The notes beneath the pieces are model-generated. The model was not told where the DNA came from, searched no databases, and saw only the letters and a list, made by a program, of their open reading frames with translations. From positions 19,808,038 to 19,872,037 of the forward strand of contig CAKMRJ010003334.1 in assembly GCA_928212115.1 (NCBI GenBank): a stretch of 64,000 nt of DNA, in the 5' to 3' direction. Source of the stretch: Lactuca virosa. Its lineage: Eukaryota; Streptophyta; Magnoliopsida; Asterales; Asteraceae. Numbering within the stretch: position 1 is the stretch's first letter; each line of letters opens with the position of its first letter. Of the stretch, positions 44,718-56,689 are shown piece after piece. Both the position numbers and the translations under genes were made by a program.

Positions 44718-46853
44718 TGTCACACCCCCAAACCGGAAAGGCGGAAACGTTCGGGGGTGGATGACGTCATGTATAGTTTCACAACCATTGCATTACAGTA
44801 ATCAAAGTAAACACAACCATTACATTAATTAAGTAAGATATTTACATCGGTTTGATTCATGTTTATAGACATCAAAAGTATGAAAAAAGTAAAAGACGAG
44901 CCTCTATACGTTCCGTCTCCTCAAAACTCCAGCAGGTGCATGTCTACTGATTTCCTGAGAATACAAGCAGTTTTGAAAGAGTATCAGCATAAAGCTGGTG
45001 AGTTCATAAGCATGTTTTGAGAGGATAATCGGTTAATGAATCAATAAATGTATTTGTATGCTTCCAAGAAAATCCATTATTTTCTAACATGTGTATTTTG
45101 TTACTGAATCTCATTGAACGTGTTGTGCATTGTTTGATTGAATAAGAAACCTCTTTTTACATAAAAAACTCTGATTATCACAACCATGTATAATAAATTC
45201 GGAAAGCTCTGAAAATTGTAATATGTATAGTAGTTCTATTACTTTATAATAAAACTAATTAAAGTTATTACCATACATACATTAATCGTATATTCTTAGT
45301 ACCAAATTTATGAGTTTTTATAACCATACTTGGCCATTGAATTGCCTGAACGACGTTCTTCAGGCGTCAGAATCGAAATGACTTTGTCACCCAGGCCTGC
45401 CGGCCTAACTGTAGCTAACAGTTATGGTGCGGGATTGTCAATCCCATATAGATCTATACACAAACTCATGTTCTCCCTCCAGGAGATTCTGGTTATAATC
45501 TCAGGGCTTTTGTTAGTACTTAAGTAAGTACACGAAGAATGCTTAATCATAAAATGCTATACCAACGATTACATGTAGAATAAAATGAATCCATTGAATT
45601 TAACTTGATGTCTATATATCTCATAAACTACACATTATATAGTTTATATGTCTGGTTGCATTGAATCTATGTTTTGTACATTGATATGTTAATTGTTCCA
45701 TAAACTATACATATTATAGTTTATATGTTCATTCATGCATTCCATTCATGTTTTACATTGAAAGTTCTGTGATTATGATGGAAACTCCCCTTATGCTCAG
45801 CATAGTACAAAAGGGATAAAATATCTATATATTTTATGAAAGTATAGAAACTGTATGATTGTATCAATTGCATCCGTTTTAAGTTTATTGAAATCCTTTT
45901 GTATAAGTTTCACAAAATCATTTATGTCTGGCTTGTATCCCCCCCCCCCCCCTGAAAACGTTAAAAACAGTAAAGACATAGGGGTATGAACTCACAGTTA
46001 GTCGTGTGCGAACGTCGAATCAACGAACTGGAATGAAGACCCTCGAGTTGTAGCGTGTGGCACTTAACGGAATCCTACTAACAATTAAATACATATATGT
46101 ATCTAAATTAGTGATTTCGTTAGATAAAGTGTTAGAAAAACACTTGTTTTCGGTTAAGAAATGTTACCGAGACTTGATTGAATCGAGGAAAGTGGGTTTT
46201 CAGTCTAATTCACTGCTTAGGAAGTGTGTACGACCGTAAATGGGGTTTACGGCTGTGAACAAGTGTACGGCCGTGAACAGGGTGTACGGTCGTGAACCAG
46301 CTCTTGAATGGTGTACGGCCTTTGAAGGGTGTACGGCCGTGAACTGGTGTGCGGTCAATGAAGATTTTCATATTTGAAGGGTGTACGACCGTACACTCAA
46401 GAACAAGGTTGTTGGATTCGATGAAAAACGTGTTCTAGATGTTCCCAAATGACTCCCAACGATGATTTTTTATGATTCTCGGAAGAATGAGGGTGTTTTT
46501 GGGGTGTACGGTCGAGATTTTAGAGAGAGAATGAGAGAGTGTCCGGCCAGAAAAGTGTAAATGAGGGGTAGGGCTTCGTATTTATAGGAGTTTTCGAGGT
46601 CGGTTGTGGGGTCCACCCGATGCTGGCCGTACATGGGTTTACGGCCGTAAACTCAGTCAAGCCGAGAACCATTTGATTTTTCAAGAAGATTCTGGTTTTT
46701 CGCACAATTGTTGGTTCCGACTCGTATATAAATTTAATTATGTAAAACTAGATGATTTTCTAAACCAAGAAGTTTGACAGAAACTTAATAAAATTCAAAT
46801 TTTATTAACGGAAATTGGTTAAATGAAAACAGAAAAAGTTTCGGGTTGTCACA
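44718..46853 (-). repeat. 3' LTR of element G (2136 bases)
   Basis: TGTCACACCCCC to GGGTTGTCACA. A 14-base C run near 45939-45952. A cluster of GTGTACGGCCGTGAAC-like palindromes at 46220-46350 and GTTTACGGCCGTAAAC at 46637-46652. No gene. Confidence 0.93.
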
Positions 46854-46872
46854 TCATCCCCCCGTTAGAGGG
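46854..46872 (-). other. Polypurine tract of element G
   Basis: Minus-strand purine run with six G next to the 3' LTR, as in A. Confidence 0.8.
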
Positions 46873-46906
46873 AGTTTCGTCCCGAAATTCATACACTGAA
46901 TACAGA

Positions 46907-48529
46907 TCATGGACTCGGAAAAAGATGAGGGTACTTTTGTTTCATTGAATCTTCGCGCTCCCAAGTGAATTCAGGTCCCCGCTTGGCATTCCAGGGAACC
47001 TTCACTATCGGGATACAGCTTTGTTTCGTTCGCTTTACTTCCCGATCCATGATTTCTATGGGTTCCTCTACAAAGTGTAAGCTCTCGTCTAGTTCGATCT
47101 CGTTTAGGTGTATCACAAGTGTCTCGTCGGACAGACATTTCTTTAGGTTCGACACGTGAAATACGAGATGTACGTTGCTAAGTTCTCATGGTAGGCGAAG
47201 TTTGTATGCTACGGGACCGATCCTAGCGAGGATCTCGAAGGTTCCTATGTATCTTGGATTTAGCTTTCCACGCTTTCCGAAGCGTATCATGCCTTTCCAG
47301 GGTGATACCTTCAAAAGAACATGGTTACCAACCTGGAACTCCAAGGGTTTTCGTCTCTTATCAGCGTAGCTCTTTTGTCTATCTCTTGAAGCCTTTAATT
47401 GTTCTCGGAATTGTACGATCTTTTCAGTCGTCTCTCGGATGATTTCTGGGCCTGTAAGAGTGCTATCGAGGACTTGACCCTTGACTAGCTGCGTGTCACC
47501 CACCTCAGCCCAGCACAGAGGGGATCTGCACTTACGGCCATAGAGGGCTTCGAACGGCACAGCCTTGATGCTGTTATGGTAGCTGTTGTTGTAGGAAAAT
47601 TCGACTAAGGGTAAATGAGTGTCCCAAGATATGCCGAAGTCGATGACGCAGGCTCTCAACATATCTTCCAATGTTTGAATGGTTCTCTCACTCTGCCCAT
47701 CTGTCTGTGGATGGTAAGTTGTGCTCATATCCAGCTTAGTTCCAAGAGCATTCTGTAGTGACTGCCAAAATCTCGAGGTAAACCTGCTATCTCGATTGGA
47801 GATAATGGATACAGGCACACCATGAAGGCGAACTATCTCTCGAATGTAGATTCGTGTTAGTCTCTCCATTTTAAAGTTTTCTTTCATTGGCAGGAAGTGG
47901 GCGGATTTAGTTAGTCGATCGACAATTACCCAGATGGCGTCGTGCCCACTCGGAGACTTGGGAAACTTAGTGATGAAATCCATAGTAATCCTTTCCCACT
48001 TCCACTCAGGTATTTCAGGCTGCTGAAGTAGACCTGAGGGCTTTTGATATTCCACCTTCACCTTGGTGCAAGACAGGTACTTGCTCACGAAGGTAGCGAT
48101 CTCTGCTTTCATGTTCGGCCACCAATAGAGTTGTTTGAGATCTATATACATCTTATCTGAACCTGGGTGAACGGAGTATCTAGTCTTGTGAGCTTCGTTC
48201 ATGACAACCTCCCTGAAACCGCTGTACTTCGGGGTCCAGATCCGGTTCATGAAATAGTAAACTCCGTCTCCCTTGACCTCTAAGTTCTTTTCCATTCCTC
48301 TCAAGGCTTCATCCGACATGTTCTCTAGTTTTAAGGCTTCCATCTGAGCCTCTCTGATTTGAGCGGATAAATGAGAATGGATGGTCATTGTCAGTGCCTT
48401 CACTCTACGACCTGAATACTCTTTTTGGCTGAGGGCATCAGCTACTACATTGGCCTTGCCGGGATGATAGCGTATTTCGCACTCGTAATCACTGAGTAGC
48501 TCTACCCAGCGCCGTTGTCTCATGTTCAA
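46907..48529 (-). pseudogene. Integrase and chromodomain-like tail, element G
   Basis: The 447-codon frame 47186-48529 begins inside RNase H (HPGKANVVADALS) and carries integrase: zinc region with H-P-G-S-D-K and C-T-K-V, ITMDFITKFP, SNRDSRF (Asn-Arg-Asp, usual Asp-Arg-Asp) and QSERTIQTLED. A frameshift near 47170 separates the tail (46907-47155: SNLKKCLSDETLV to EFTWERED). The domain is otherwise well kept. It would insert cDNA, but upstream parts are broken. Confidence 0.85.
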
Positions 48530-48557
48530 CTCTTTCTGATCAAAGATATGTTGTAGG

Positions 48558-49335
48558 TGTTGGATTAGGTGTCTAAGTTCATAACTATTTTTGGAATGTA
48601 CTTGACCCGATTACCATGGTCCATTTGGGTTGCATGGCATTGCAATACTTGGATAGACCAAATTGAGAGAAAGGACACTTAAGGTATATTAATATATTAT
48701 AAGTTCTAATATATTAATAATATTATTTAATTAGTATTGATCAAAGAATTAATTTGGAATTAATTAAGTGATCAAAAAGAGACTAATTAAATATATGGGG
48801 TTGATTGTGTAAATCATCTATTCTTTTATAGTGGGCTAATGATCCATGGTTTGTATGGATTGGGTTAAAACCCATAAGGTGCTCCATGGATAGTCCATGG
48901 AGGTTACAAACCCATGGATCATGGAATATGGAAAGCCATGACAATTAGGGTTTACATGGTGTAACCCTACTTGTGTCACAGCTATATAAAGACCCCTAGT
49001 CTAGCAAAATCGACTACTACTTGTACAAGATAGAGGTCAATCTGATTTTGAGGTTTAGTGAAACTTCTCTCAAGGTTATTCCAAGTGTTGTAGTATTGTG
49101 TGAGACATTTGAGTCATCACACTTGAGGTGCTAGGCTCGCAAGGTTCTCAAGGAATCCAAACTACAAAAGGTATGTTCTTCTTCTAGCATTTATGTTTAA
49201 AAGTTCCCCATGCTATGCTAGATAGGTTAAGAACCTTGGAAAATCAAATTTGCATTTATCATAGTAAAACATAGATCCAAGGTTTCTAGGGTTGCATGTA
49301 CACCATAGGAGTGTTAGAATGCTCAAAAACCTTCA
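48558..49335. mobile_element. Solo LTR, Copia-like, 778 bases, duplication GTAGG
   Basis: TGTTGGATTAGG to AACCTTCA with TG/CA ends, flanked by GTAGG at 48553-48557 and 49336-49340, splitting the RNase H of G. TATA-like TATATAAAG near 48983 (plus strand) suggests the plus strand is the LTR sense strand. No ORF. Copia assignment rests on size, ends and general look only. Confidence 0.8.
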
Positions 49336-49340
49336 GTAGG

Positions 49341-49862
49341 CTCTTATGGTCGGTGAAGACAGTGCACTTGGTTCCGTAGAGATAATGTCTCCATATCTTT
49401 AACGCAAAGATCACTGCTCCCAACTCTAGATCATGAGTTGTGTAATTGACTTCATGTGTCTTCAGCTGTCTCGAGGCATACGCAATAACATTTCCTCGCT
49501 GCATGAGCATACAACCTAGGCCCTGACTGGATGCATCACAGTAGACAACGAAGTCCTCCGTCCCTTCGGGCAGAGACAGGATAGGTGCGCTGCATAGGGC
49601 CTGCTTCAATGTTTGAAACACAGTGTCTTGCTTTTCTCCCCAATTAAAGGTTACACCTTTCTGTGTTAGGGTGGTTAAAGGCTTAGCAATTTTGGAGAAA
49701 TTCTGGATAAATCTGCGATAGTAGCCAGCAAGACCCAAGAATTGACGGATTTTTGTGGGTGTCTTCGGTGCTGAACAATTCCCAATCGCCTTGATCTTGG
49801 AAGGGTCTACGTGTATTCCTTCCTCGCTAACCACGTGACCAAGGAAAGTTACTTTTCTGATC
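49341..49862 (-). pseudogene. RNase H start and reverse transcriptase connection, element G
   Basis: FLGLAGYYRRFIQNFSKI, VVYCDASSQGLG, LELGAVIFALKIWRHYLYG and FTDHKSL are readable in frame 49341-49834. The domain ends at the Copia-like insertion on one side and at a deletion on the other. Compared with A, about 240 bases are missing at about 49863. Confidence 0.8.
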
Positions 49863-50820
49863 TAGTTCGGAATGTTGTTTTGGGAACATCATTCTCATGA
49901 ACTCGCAACTGATGGTACCCTTATCTTAGGTCTATTTTCGAGAAATAACTGGCTCCCTGAAGTTGATCGAAAAGGTCGTCGATTCTGGGTAAGGGATAAC
50001 GGTTCTTGATGGTAAGCTTGTTCAGTTCTCGATAATCAATGCACATCCGAAAGGATCCATCCTTCTTTTTCACGAATAAGATCGGGGCTCCCCAGGGTGA
50101 GGAACTTGGTCTGATGAATCCCTTGCTGAGCAACTCATTGATCTGGCTGGATAACTCTTGCATTTCTGCTGGCGCTAGACGATATGGGGATCTAGCTACG
50201 GGAGTAGCTCCGGGGATTAAGTCGATACGGAACTCGACTTGGCGCTCGGGAGGAATTCCTGGAAGATCTTCGCGAAAAACCTTAGGAAAGTTGCAGACTT
50301 CGGGGATGCTCTCGAGGTCTTTAACTTCCTCTTTTTCGTTAACAACATGAGCTAGGAATGCATGGCACTCCTTTCGTAGATATTTCTGGGCTTGAATGCA
50401 GGAAATGATACGAAGGTTCGAGCTGAGTTTATCACCGTAAACTATGAGAGCTTCGCCCGAGGAAATATTGAGACAGATGGCTTTTTCGTAGCAAAGGATA
50501 TCAGTACGATTGGGGCTCAGCTAATCCATACCAATGCTGACATCAAAGCTTTTTATGGAAACCGGCATCAGGTTGATTGGGAAGGAATGATCGTTTAGGG
50601 TAAGGGTACAGCTTATGAATATGTCGTTAGTGCTCTCTTTCTTTCCGTTAGCCATCTCAATGGTAAATGTTTCGGTTAAAGGTTGGGATTTACATTTGAG
50701 TATATGTTTAAATGCATGACTAACAAAACTTCTCTCCGCATCAGAATCGAAAAGAACGCATGCATAAGAGTTGTCGAGGAGGAAAGTACCCATAACAACT
50801 GTGGGATCAGCAACTGCCTC
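49863..50820 (-). pseudogene. Protease and N-terminal reverse transcriptase, element G
   Basis: Reverse transcriptase start (FVKKKDGSFRMCIDYRELN, DDLFDQLQGASYFSKIDLR, 49921-50163) then a stop and the deletion that removes the MPFGLTN and F-I-D-D motifs. Protease frame 50521-50793 has VLFDSDAERSFV, with Asp in place of Gly after D-S, and ends at a stop after IGMD. No insert between Gag and protease, as in A. Confidence 0.8.
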
Positions 50821-50823
50821 CTC

Positions 50824-51951
50824 CTAGCCCATCGCCAGCACCTTCCCTGTGTTACCACCTGTTGTTGCCTTGGTACAATTTCTTTTGAAGTGCCCAACCT
50901 CCCCACAGCCATAACAGGCTTGTCCCACGCCTGCTTCAGTAGCGTGGTTGGTCGGTTGAGCTGGTGTCTTGCTGAATCGCGTTGTATGCCCCTTTCTGCC
51001 ACATTTGTTGCATTGCATTTCTCTACAAACTCCCAAATGATGGAAGTTGCATTTGTTGCACAAAGGTAGGTTTCCAGCATAGCGGCTGGGAGTTGTTGGA
51101 GTAGTGGGAACAGCAGCAGGAGTAGTAGCAGCGTGAACTGCCACTGTTTGTTGTTTCTTGGAGGGCTCATGCGAAGACTGGCCCTTACGCTTGTTCCAGG
51201 ATTTCTTCTTCCCACCACTCTCCTTTGGTGGTTCGGGAGCGGCTGTTATTTCATCCAGATCAAACCTGTGATCTATCAGGGTCTGCGCCAGACACTTGGC
51301 GCTGTCAAAAGTGGTAGGCTTAGCAGCCAAAACATTTCCTTGAGTTGGGGGCATCAATCCCCATATGTATCTTTCTATTTTCTTGCTTTCCGGGGTGACC
51401 ATCCCCGGACAGAGAAGAGCCAGATCGCAGAATCTAGCTATGTAAGCGGCAATATCAGAACCCTTCATCTTTAGGTTCCAGAGCTCATACTCTGCGAGCA
51501 TGAGTTCCTTTAAACTCTCCCAACCCATTGCATTTGCTATCGGCAGGGTTAGGGATTTGACCCGACTATTCCACCAAGTCAACGCTCTGTCAGTGAAGGT
51601 GCATGCGGAAAACTTCACCTTGTTTGCCTCTAAACATGCGCAAATCTCGAAAATGGATTCGATCTTCTCGAACCATCAGGTTAGGGCAATGACTCCTCCA
51701 TTGCCGTCGAAGGATTTGGGTTTCGCGTTCATGAAGTCCTTATAGGAACACTCCTTCTGATGTCCCTGATCGCCAAGATTTTGGGGATGATTACCACCTC
51801 CGGATCCGCTAGCCCCACCAGGGTTCATTTGCGACATTGCTGCAGTCACGGCAGCTGTAACTGTTGCTTGGAACATGGCAGGATCGAACTGAGGAGGTGG
51901 TGGCGGAGGAGGGTCGTTGTTCTTCCTGTTGGGTCTCTTTCTGGGAGGCAT
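50824..51951 (-). pseudogene. Gag of element G, one nonsense codon
   Basis: ATG at 51951 (M-P-P-R-K-R-P), Pro run, Ala-rich part and C-S-Y-K-D-F-M-N-A-K-P; a TGA near 51678 where A has Arg; then the Gag core (RALTWWNSRV, YIWGLMPP) and knuckles CNKCNFHHLGVC, CNKCGRKGHTTRFS (last Cys replaced) and CYGCGEVGHFKRNC. The N-terminus follows the leader directly, with no extra ORF. Confidence 0.82.
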
Positions 51952-52548
51952 CTTTTTCTAGAAATAATCAGGAAGAAGAGGATGGTAAGTCCCCTAGATC
52001 TTAAATCAAGAGATATGAAACAAGATATATCTCATCCTGATAGATAAAGTGTTCTACTAAGCGATAAACAGAGAATGGTTACTAATGCAAGTAAACTATC
52101 GCTAAGAAGAAATAAGTAGCAACACTTGGAATGAATCTCTATATTGTATTCGGCTCTAGCTAAAATACTCCTATAGTATTTTAAGTTGTATGCTATGTTC
52201 TATTAATATCTTGATGTATATAGCTTGGTAAGTTTTAGGCTTGCTGCAACACCATGATCACTCCTAGACACATGTTGATCATGTCTCAAATAAATATAGT
52301 TGATTAGGCTATATTGATCCCAAACATGATTACATAACTATCCAGGTTTAACCACAGTGTCCAACATCCAAATACTTTTGTTTTGTTCTACTTATGATAT
52401 TGTTTCTGGTACTTATGGATACTTGTATACTTTTTATAAAATACTTATATTTTAAAAGTATACTTTTAGTCCAGAGCACTTCGGCCCCTTAGTGTTTATA
52501 GATGTACACCATGTAAGGTTCGGTATACTTAGTTAACTATAAACAAGA
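51952..52548 (-). other. Untranslated leader of element G
   Basis: 597 bases from primer site to gag, AT-rich, no supported ORF. Its shortness against 1665 bases in A shows that the extra ORF region of A is an additional block. Confidence 0.65.
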
Positions 52549-52560
52549 GCTCTGATACCA
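52549..52560 (-). other. Primer binding site (initiator Met tRNA), element G
   Basis: Minus strand TGGTATCAGAGC, three bases from the LTR at 52564. Confidence 0.93.
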
Positions 52561-52563
52561 ATC

Positions 52564-54698
52564 TGTCACACCCCCAAACCGGAACGGCGGAAATGTTTGG
52601 GGGTGGATGACGTTATGTATAGTATCACAACCATTGCATTACAGTAATCAAAGTAAACACAACCATTACATAAATTAAGTAAGATATTTACATCGGTTTG
52701 ATTCATGTTTATAGACATCAAAAGTATGACAAAAGTAAAAGACGAGGCTCTATACGCTCCCTCTCCTCAAAACTACAGGAGGTACCTGTCTACTGATTTC
52801 CTGATAATACAAGCAGTTTTGAAAGAGTATCATCATAAAGCTGGTGAGTTCATAAGCATGTTTTGAGAGGAAAATCGGTTAATGAATCAATAAATGTATT
52901 TGTATGCTTCCAAGAAAATCCATTATTTTCTAACATGTGTATTTTGTTACTAAATCTCATTGAACGTGTTGTGCATTGTTTGATTGAATAAGAAACCTCT
53001 TTTTACATGAAAAACCCTGATTATCACCAGTATGTATAATAAATTCGGAAAGCTCTGAAAACTATAATATGTATAATAGTTCTATTACTTTATAATAAAA
53101 CTAATTAAAGTTATTACCATACATACATTAATCGTATATTCTTATTACCAAATTTATGAGTTGTTAAAACCATACTTGACCATTGAATTGCCTGAACGAC
53201 GTTCTTCAAGCGTCAGAATCGAAATGACTTTGTCACCCAAGCCTGCCGGCCTAACTGTAGCTAACAGTTATGGTGCGGGATTGTCAATCCCGTATAGATC
53301 TATACACAAACTCACGTTCTCCCTCCAGGAGATTCTGGTTACAATCTCAGGGATTTTGTTAGTACTTAAGTAAGTACGCGAAGAATGCTTACTCATAAAA
53401 TGCTATACCAACGATTACATGTAGAATAAAATGAATCCATTGAATTTAACTTGATGTCTATATATCTCATAAACTACACATTATATAGTTTATATGTCTG
53501 GTTGCATTGAATCTATGTTTTGTACATTGATATGTTAATTGTTCCATAAACTATACCTATTATAGTTTATATGTTCATTCATGCATTCCATTCATGTTTT
53601 ACATTGAAAGTTCTGTGATTATGATGGAAACTCCCCTTATGCTCAGCATAGTACAAAAGGGATAAAATATCTATACATTTTATAAAAGTATAGAAACTGT
53701 ATGATTGTATCAATTGCATCCGTTTTAAGTTTATTGAAATCCTTTTGTATAAGTTTCACAAAATCATTTATGTCTGGCTTGTATCCCCCCCCCCCCCTGA
53801 AAAAGTTAAAAACAGTAAAGACATAGGGGCATGAACTCACAGTTAGTCGTGTGCGAACGTCGAATCAACGAACTGGAATGAAGACCCTCGAGTTGTAGCG
53901 TGTGGCACTTAACGGAATCCTACTAACAATTAAATACATATATGTATCTAAATTAGTGATTTCGTTAGATAAAGTGTTAGAAAAACATTTGTTTTCGGTT
54001 AAGAAATGTTACCGAGACTTGATCGAATCGAGGAAAGTAGGTTTTCAGTCTAATTCACTGCTTAGGAAGTGTGTATGGCCGTAAATGTGGTTTACGGCCG
54101 TGAACAGGGTGTACGGCCGTGAACCGGCTCTTGAATAGTGTACGGCCTTTGAAGGGTGTACGGCCGTGAACTGGTGTGCGGTCAATGAAGATTTGCATAT
54201 TTGAAGGGTGTACGGCCGTACACTCAAGAACAAGGTTGTTGGATTCGATGGAAAACGTGTTCTAGATGTTCCGAAATGACTCCCAACGATGATTTTTGAT
54301 GATTCTCGGAAGAATGAGGGTGTTTTTGGGGTGTACGGTCGAGATTTTAGAGAGAGAATGAGAGAGTGTCCGGCCAGAAAAGTGTAAATGAGGGGTAGGG
54401 CCTCGTATTTATAGGGGGTTTCGAGGTCGGTGGTGGGGTCCACCCGATGCTGGCCGTAAACCAGTGTACGGTCGTACAAGGGTTTACGGCCGTAAACTCA
54501 GTCAGGCCAAGAACCGTTTGATTTTTCAAGAAGATTCGGGTTTTTCACGCAATTGTTTGTTCCGACTCGTATATAAATTTAATTATGTAAAACTAGATGA
54601 TTCTCTAAACCAAGAAGTTTGACGGAAACTTAATAAAATTCAAATTTTATTAACGGAAATTGGTTAAATGAAAACGGAAAAAGTTTCGGGTTGTCACA
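52564..54698 (-). repeat. 5' LTR of element G (2135 bases)
   Basis: Matches 44718-46853 closely, with small differences in the palindrome cluster (about 54070-54130) and a 13-base C run near 53785. GTTTACGGCCGTAAAC at 54482-54497. Confidence 0.93.
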
Positions 54699-54948
54699 AG
54701 CTCCTTAAAAAGTTTTTCGATAAAGCAAATATCATGGGGAAGCAATATGAGGGCGGATACCCTCAGTAAACTAGCATCGACATGCTTTGCCCGTCTATCC
54801 AAGAAGGTTTTGGTAGAAGTATTGAAAGAAAGAAGCATCGACAAGCGCCAGGTAGACACGTTTTTGTTCGAACAACCAAACTGGATGAAAACCTTCTTGG
54901 ACTACCTCCAACACGGGGTGCTCCTGAACAACTATGAGGAAGTACTCT
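54699..54948 (+). pseudogene. Element F, right fragment
   Basis: Continues F after G. ADTLSKLAST and VLVEVLKERSID (54750-54840) are typical of the linker after the second RNase H of Tat-type elements. The frame is open from 54747 to 54950, then meets LINE sequence on the opposite strand near 54950; the junction is not resolved. Confidence 0.65.
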
Positions 54949-55242
54949 GATTAAGTTCTTGGCATTTGGGGTTGACCATTCTCCTAGAAAATTTGCATCG
55001 TCCACATATTGAAGATGAGCCACGATCGGTTCATTATTTGGAAGGACAATATCTTTGAAAATGCATTGACTTGTAGCTTCTTCCATTGCGATATTTAGTC
55101 CCTCATCAGCCAGGATAAATAAGAAGGGAGATAGTGGCCCCCTACCGAATTCCCCTCTCTAGGGAGAATTCTTTGGTTGCTAAACCGTTAACTATTATTG
55201 AGGCCCTGGCGGAAGTGAGACAACTCCAAATCCAATTGCGCC

Positions 55243-55619
55243 TAGGGATGGAAATGGGGCGGGTTTGGGGCGGGGTTGACCATCCCTGTCCCCATCCCCG
55301 AGTGTCTAGCCTCGTCCCCATCCCCATCCCCATCCCCATCCCCGGCGGATGTGTGGAATCAAATCCCCTCCCCTTTGTATTTTGGGCTATTCTCCAGCTC
55401 ATCCCCAATCTATCAACATAATAAACTCAACTTACAAAAAAAAAACCAAGTTTAATAAGCGATCAAAACCAGATGCCATAATCGGATTTTGTTTACATCA
55501 ATCATAAAGTTTAACAAACATTAAAACGAAAAGTGACGATTTGGTATACAGATCGTCGAACGAAGTGACGATTGACGAACTCTTGGAATTGAGAACATAA
55601 TTTGATATACCGACTCTAT

Positions 55620-55661
<42 letters not shown>

Positions 55662-55835
55662 CGGGGGCGGGGAGGGTTGGGGATTGTTATACCCGGCCCT
55701 GGCCCCATCCCCGGTTTTAGCATAATGGGGATCCCCGGCCCCGTACCCGGTACCCGTTTTGGCGGGGAATACCCGTCCCCGATTGGGACGGGTCAACCGG
55801 GTTCCCCACCGGGTCGGGTGAAATTTTCATCCCTA
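55243..55835. mobile_element. hAT-like non-autonomous element, 593 bases, duplication ATTGCGCC
   Basis: Termini TAGGGATGG at 55243 and its inverse TTTCATCCCTA at 55835 resemble Ac-type inverted ends. Perfect 8-base flanks ATTGCGCC at 55235-55242 and 55836-55843. GC-rich ends full of CCCCATCCCC and GGGGCGGG; AT-rich centre with (AT)n. No transposase. Confidence 0.88.
55622..55659. repeat. (AT)n microsatellite in the hAT-like element
   Basis: About 19 TA units. Confidence 0.95.
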
Positions 55836-56440
55836 ATTGCGCCATTTTATCCCAAAGTCCATATTTGTCATTATTGAATCCAAGTACTTCCAGTTTACAC
55901 AATCAAATGCCTTTTCAAAGTCTATTTTGAAGAGGAAGGCCTTGATTTTAGATTTCTTAACCCATGAGATGAATTCACTTACGACCAACGGGCCGTCGAA
56001 TATGCTACGGTTCTTTATGAAAGTTATTTGGGTTGGGCTAATGACTTTGTCTATCACGACTTTTAACCTTTTGGCTAGCACCTTCGAGATAATCTTATAA
56101 TGACAATCGATTAATCTAATCGGTCTGAATTCATCCAAAGTGTTTGGATCTGTAATCTTTGGCACTAAAATGATAAACGAGGAGTTACATCCTCCGTCAA
56201 TCTTTCCAGTTTTCTCGAATTCTTTGATAACTACGAATATATCACCTTTGATTGTATCCCATTGTTTCTTGATGAATGCAAACGTAAATCCATCAGGGCC
56301 GCATTTCCACACCGCAGACTTTACTTCTTCGAGGGTAATAGTTGGTTCAAGAATGGATCGGTCATTGATCGATAACTTTTTGAACCTGGTACTAAAGAAG
56401 GGCGAGACATGTGTTGGTTAGTTTCCTTGAACTCGTTGTA

Positions 56441-56689
56441 GAAGTGGTTGTAAACATATGAGTTAATTTTATAATTTGTTTATTGTCCTTAGAGTATAAT
56501 TATGAATTTTGTAAAATAATTCAAGTAGATTTAAAAAGATAATTTTACAAGACTTCAAAAATTAAAACATCGACAATTTTCATTTTGATGGGATATATAA
56601 ACAATATTTCATATTAATTTTCTTGTTTAAAATTTTGATGAGTCATAACTTTGATTAATATTAAACTTGTTTATATGATTTTTGTTTGA
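56441..56689. other. AT-rich intergenic stretch
   Basis: Nothing recognised. Confidence 0.4.

Larger units (their letters stand above)
44718..54698 (-). mobile_element. Complete Ty3/gypsy element G (Tekay-like), duplication AGCTC
   Basis: A 9981-base minus-strand element with LTRs 44718-46853 and 52564-54698 and perfect duplications AGCTC (44713-44717 and 54699-54703). Same subfamily as A by protein and LTR motifs, but without the extra ORF. Interrupted by the Copia-like solo LTR 48558-49335 and by a deletion in reverse transcriptase near 49863. Confidence 0.93.
54950..56440 (-). pseudogene. L1-type LINE reverse transcriptase relic, split by a hAT-like element
   Basis: Minus-strand pieces 55844-56440, then 54950-55234. 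Motifs: WKCGPDGFTFAFIK, ILVPKI, FRPIRLIDCHYKIISKVLAKRLK, FKIDFEKAFDCVNWKYL (first Asp of the active site), then after the insert NWIWSCLTSARASIIVNG, a frameshift near 55140, and AHLQYVDDANFLGEW (catalytic Y-V-D-D). The endonuclease and the 3' part are missing. The enzyme would copy LINE RNA into the nicked chromosome. Its left boundary with F at about 54950 is abrupt. Confidence 0.8.

Noticed and set aside
46057..46239. 60-codon ORF near-repeated at 53902-54084
   Set aside because: Identical only because both lie in the two LTRs of G; short and on the antisense strand of the element.
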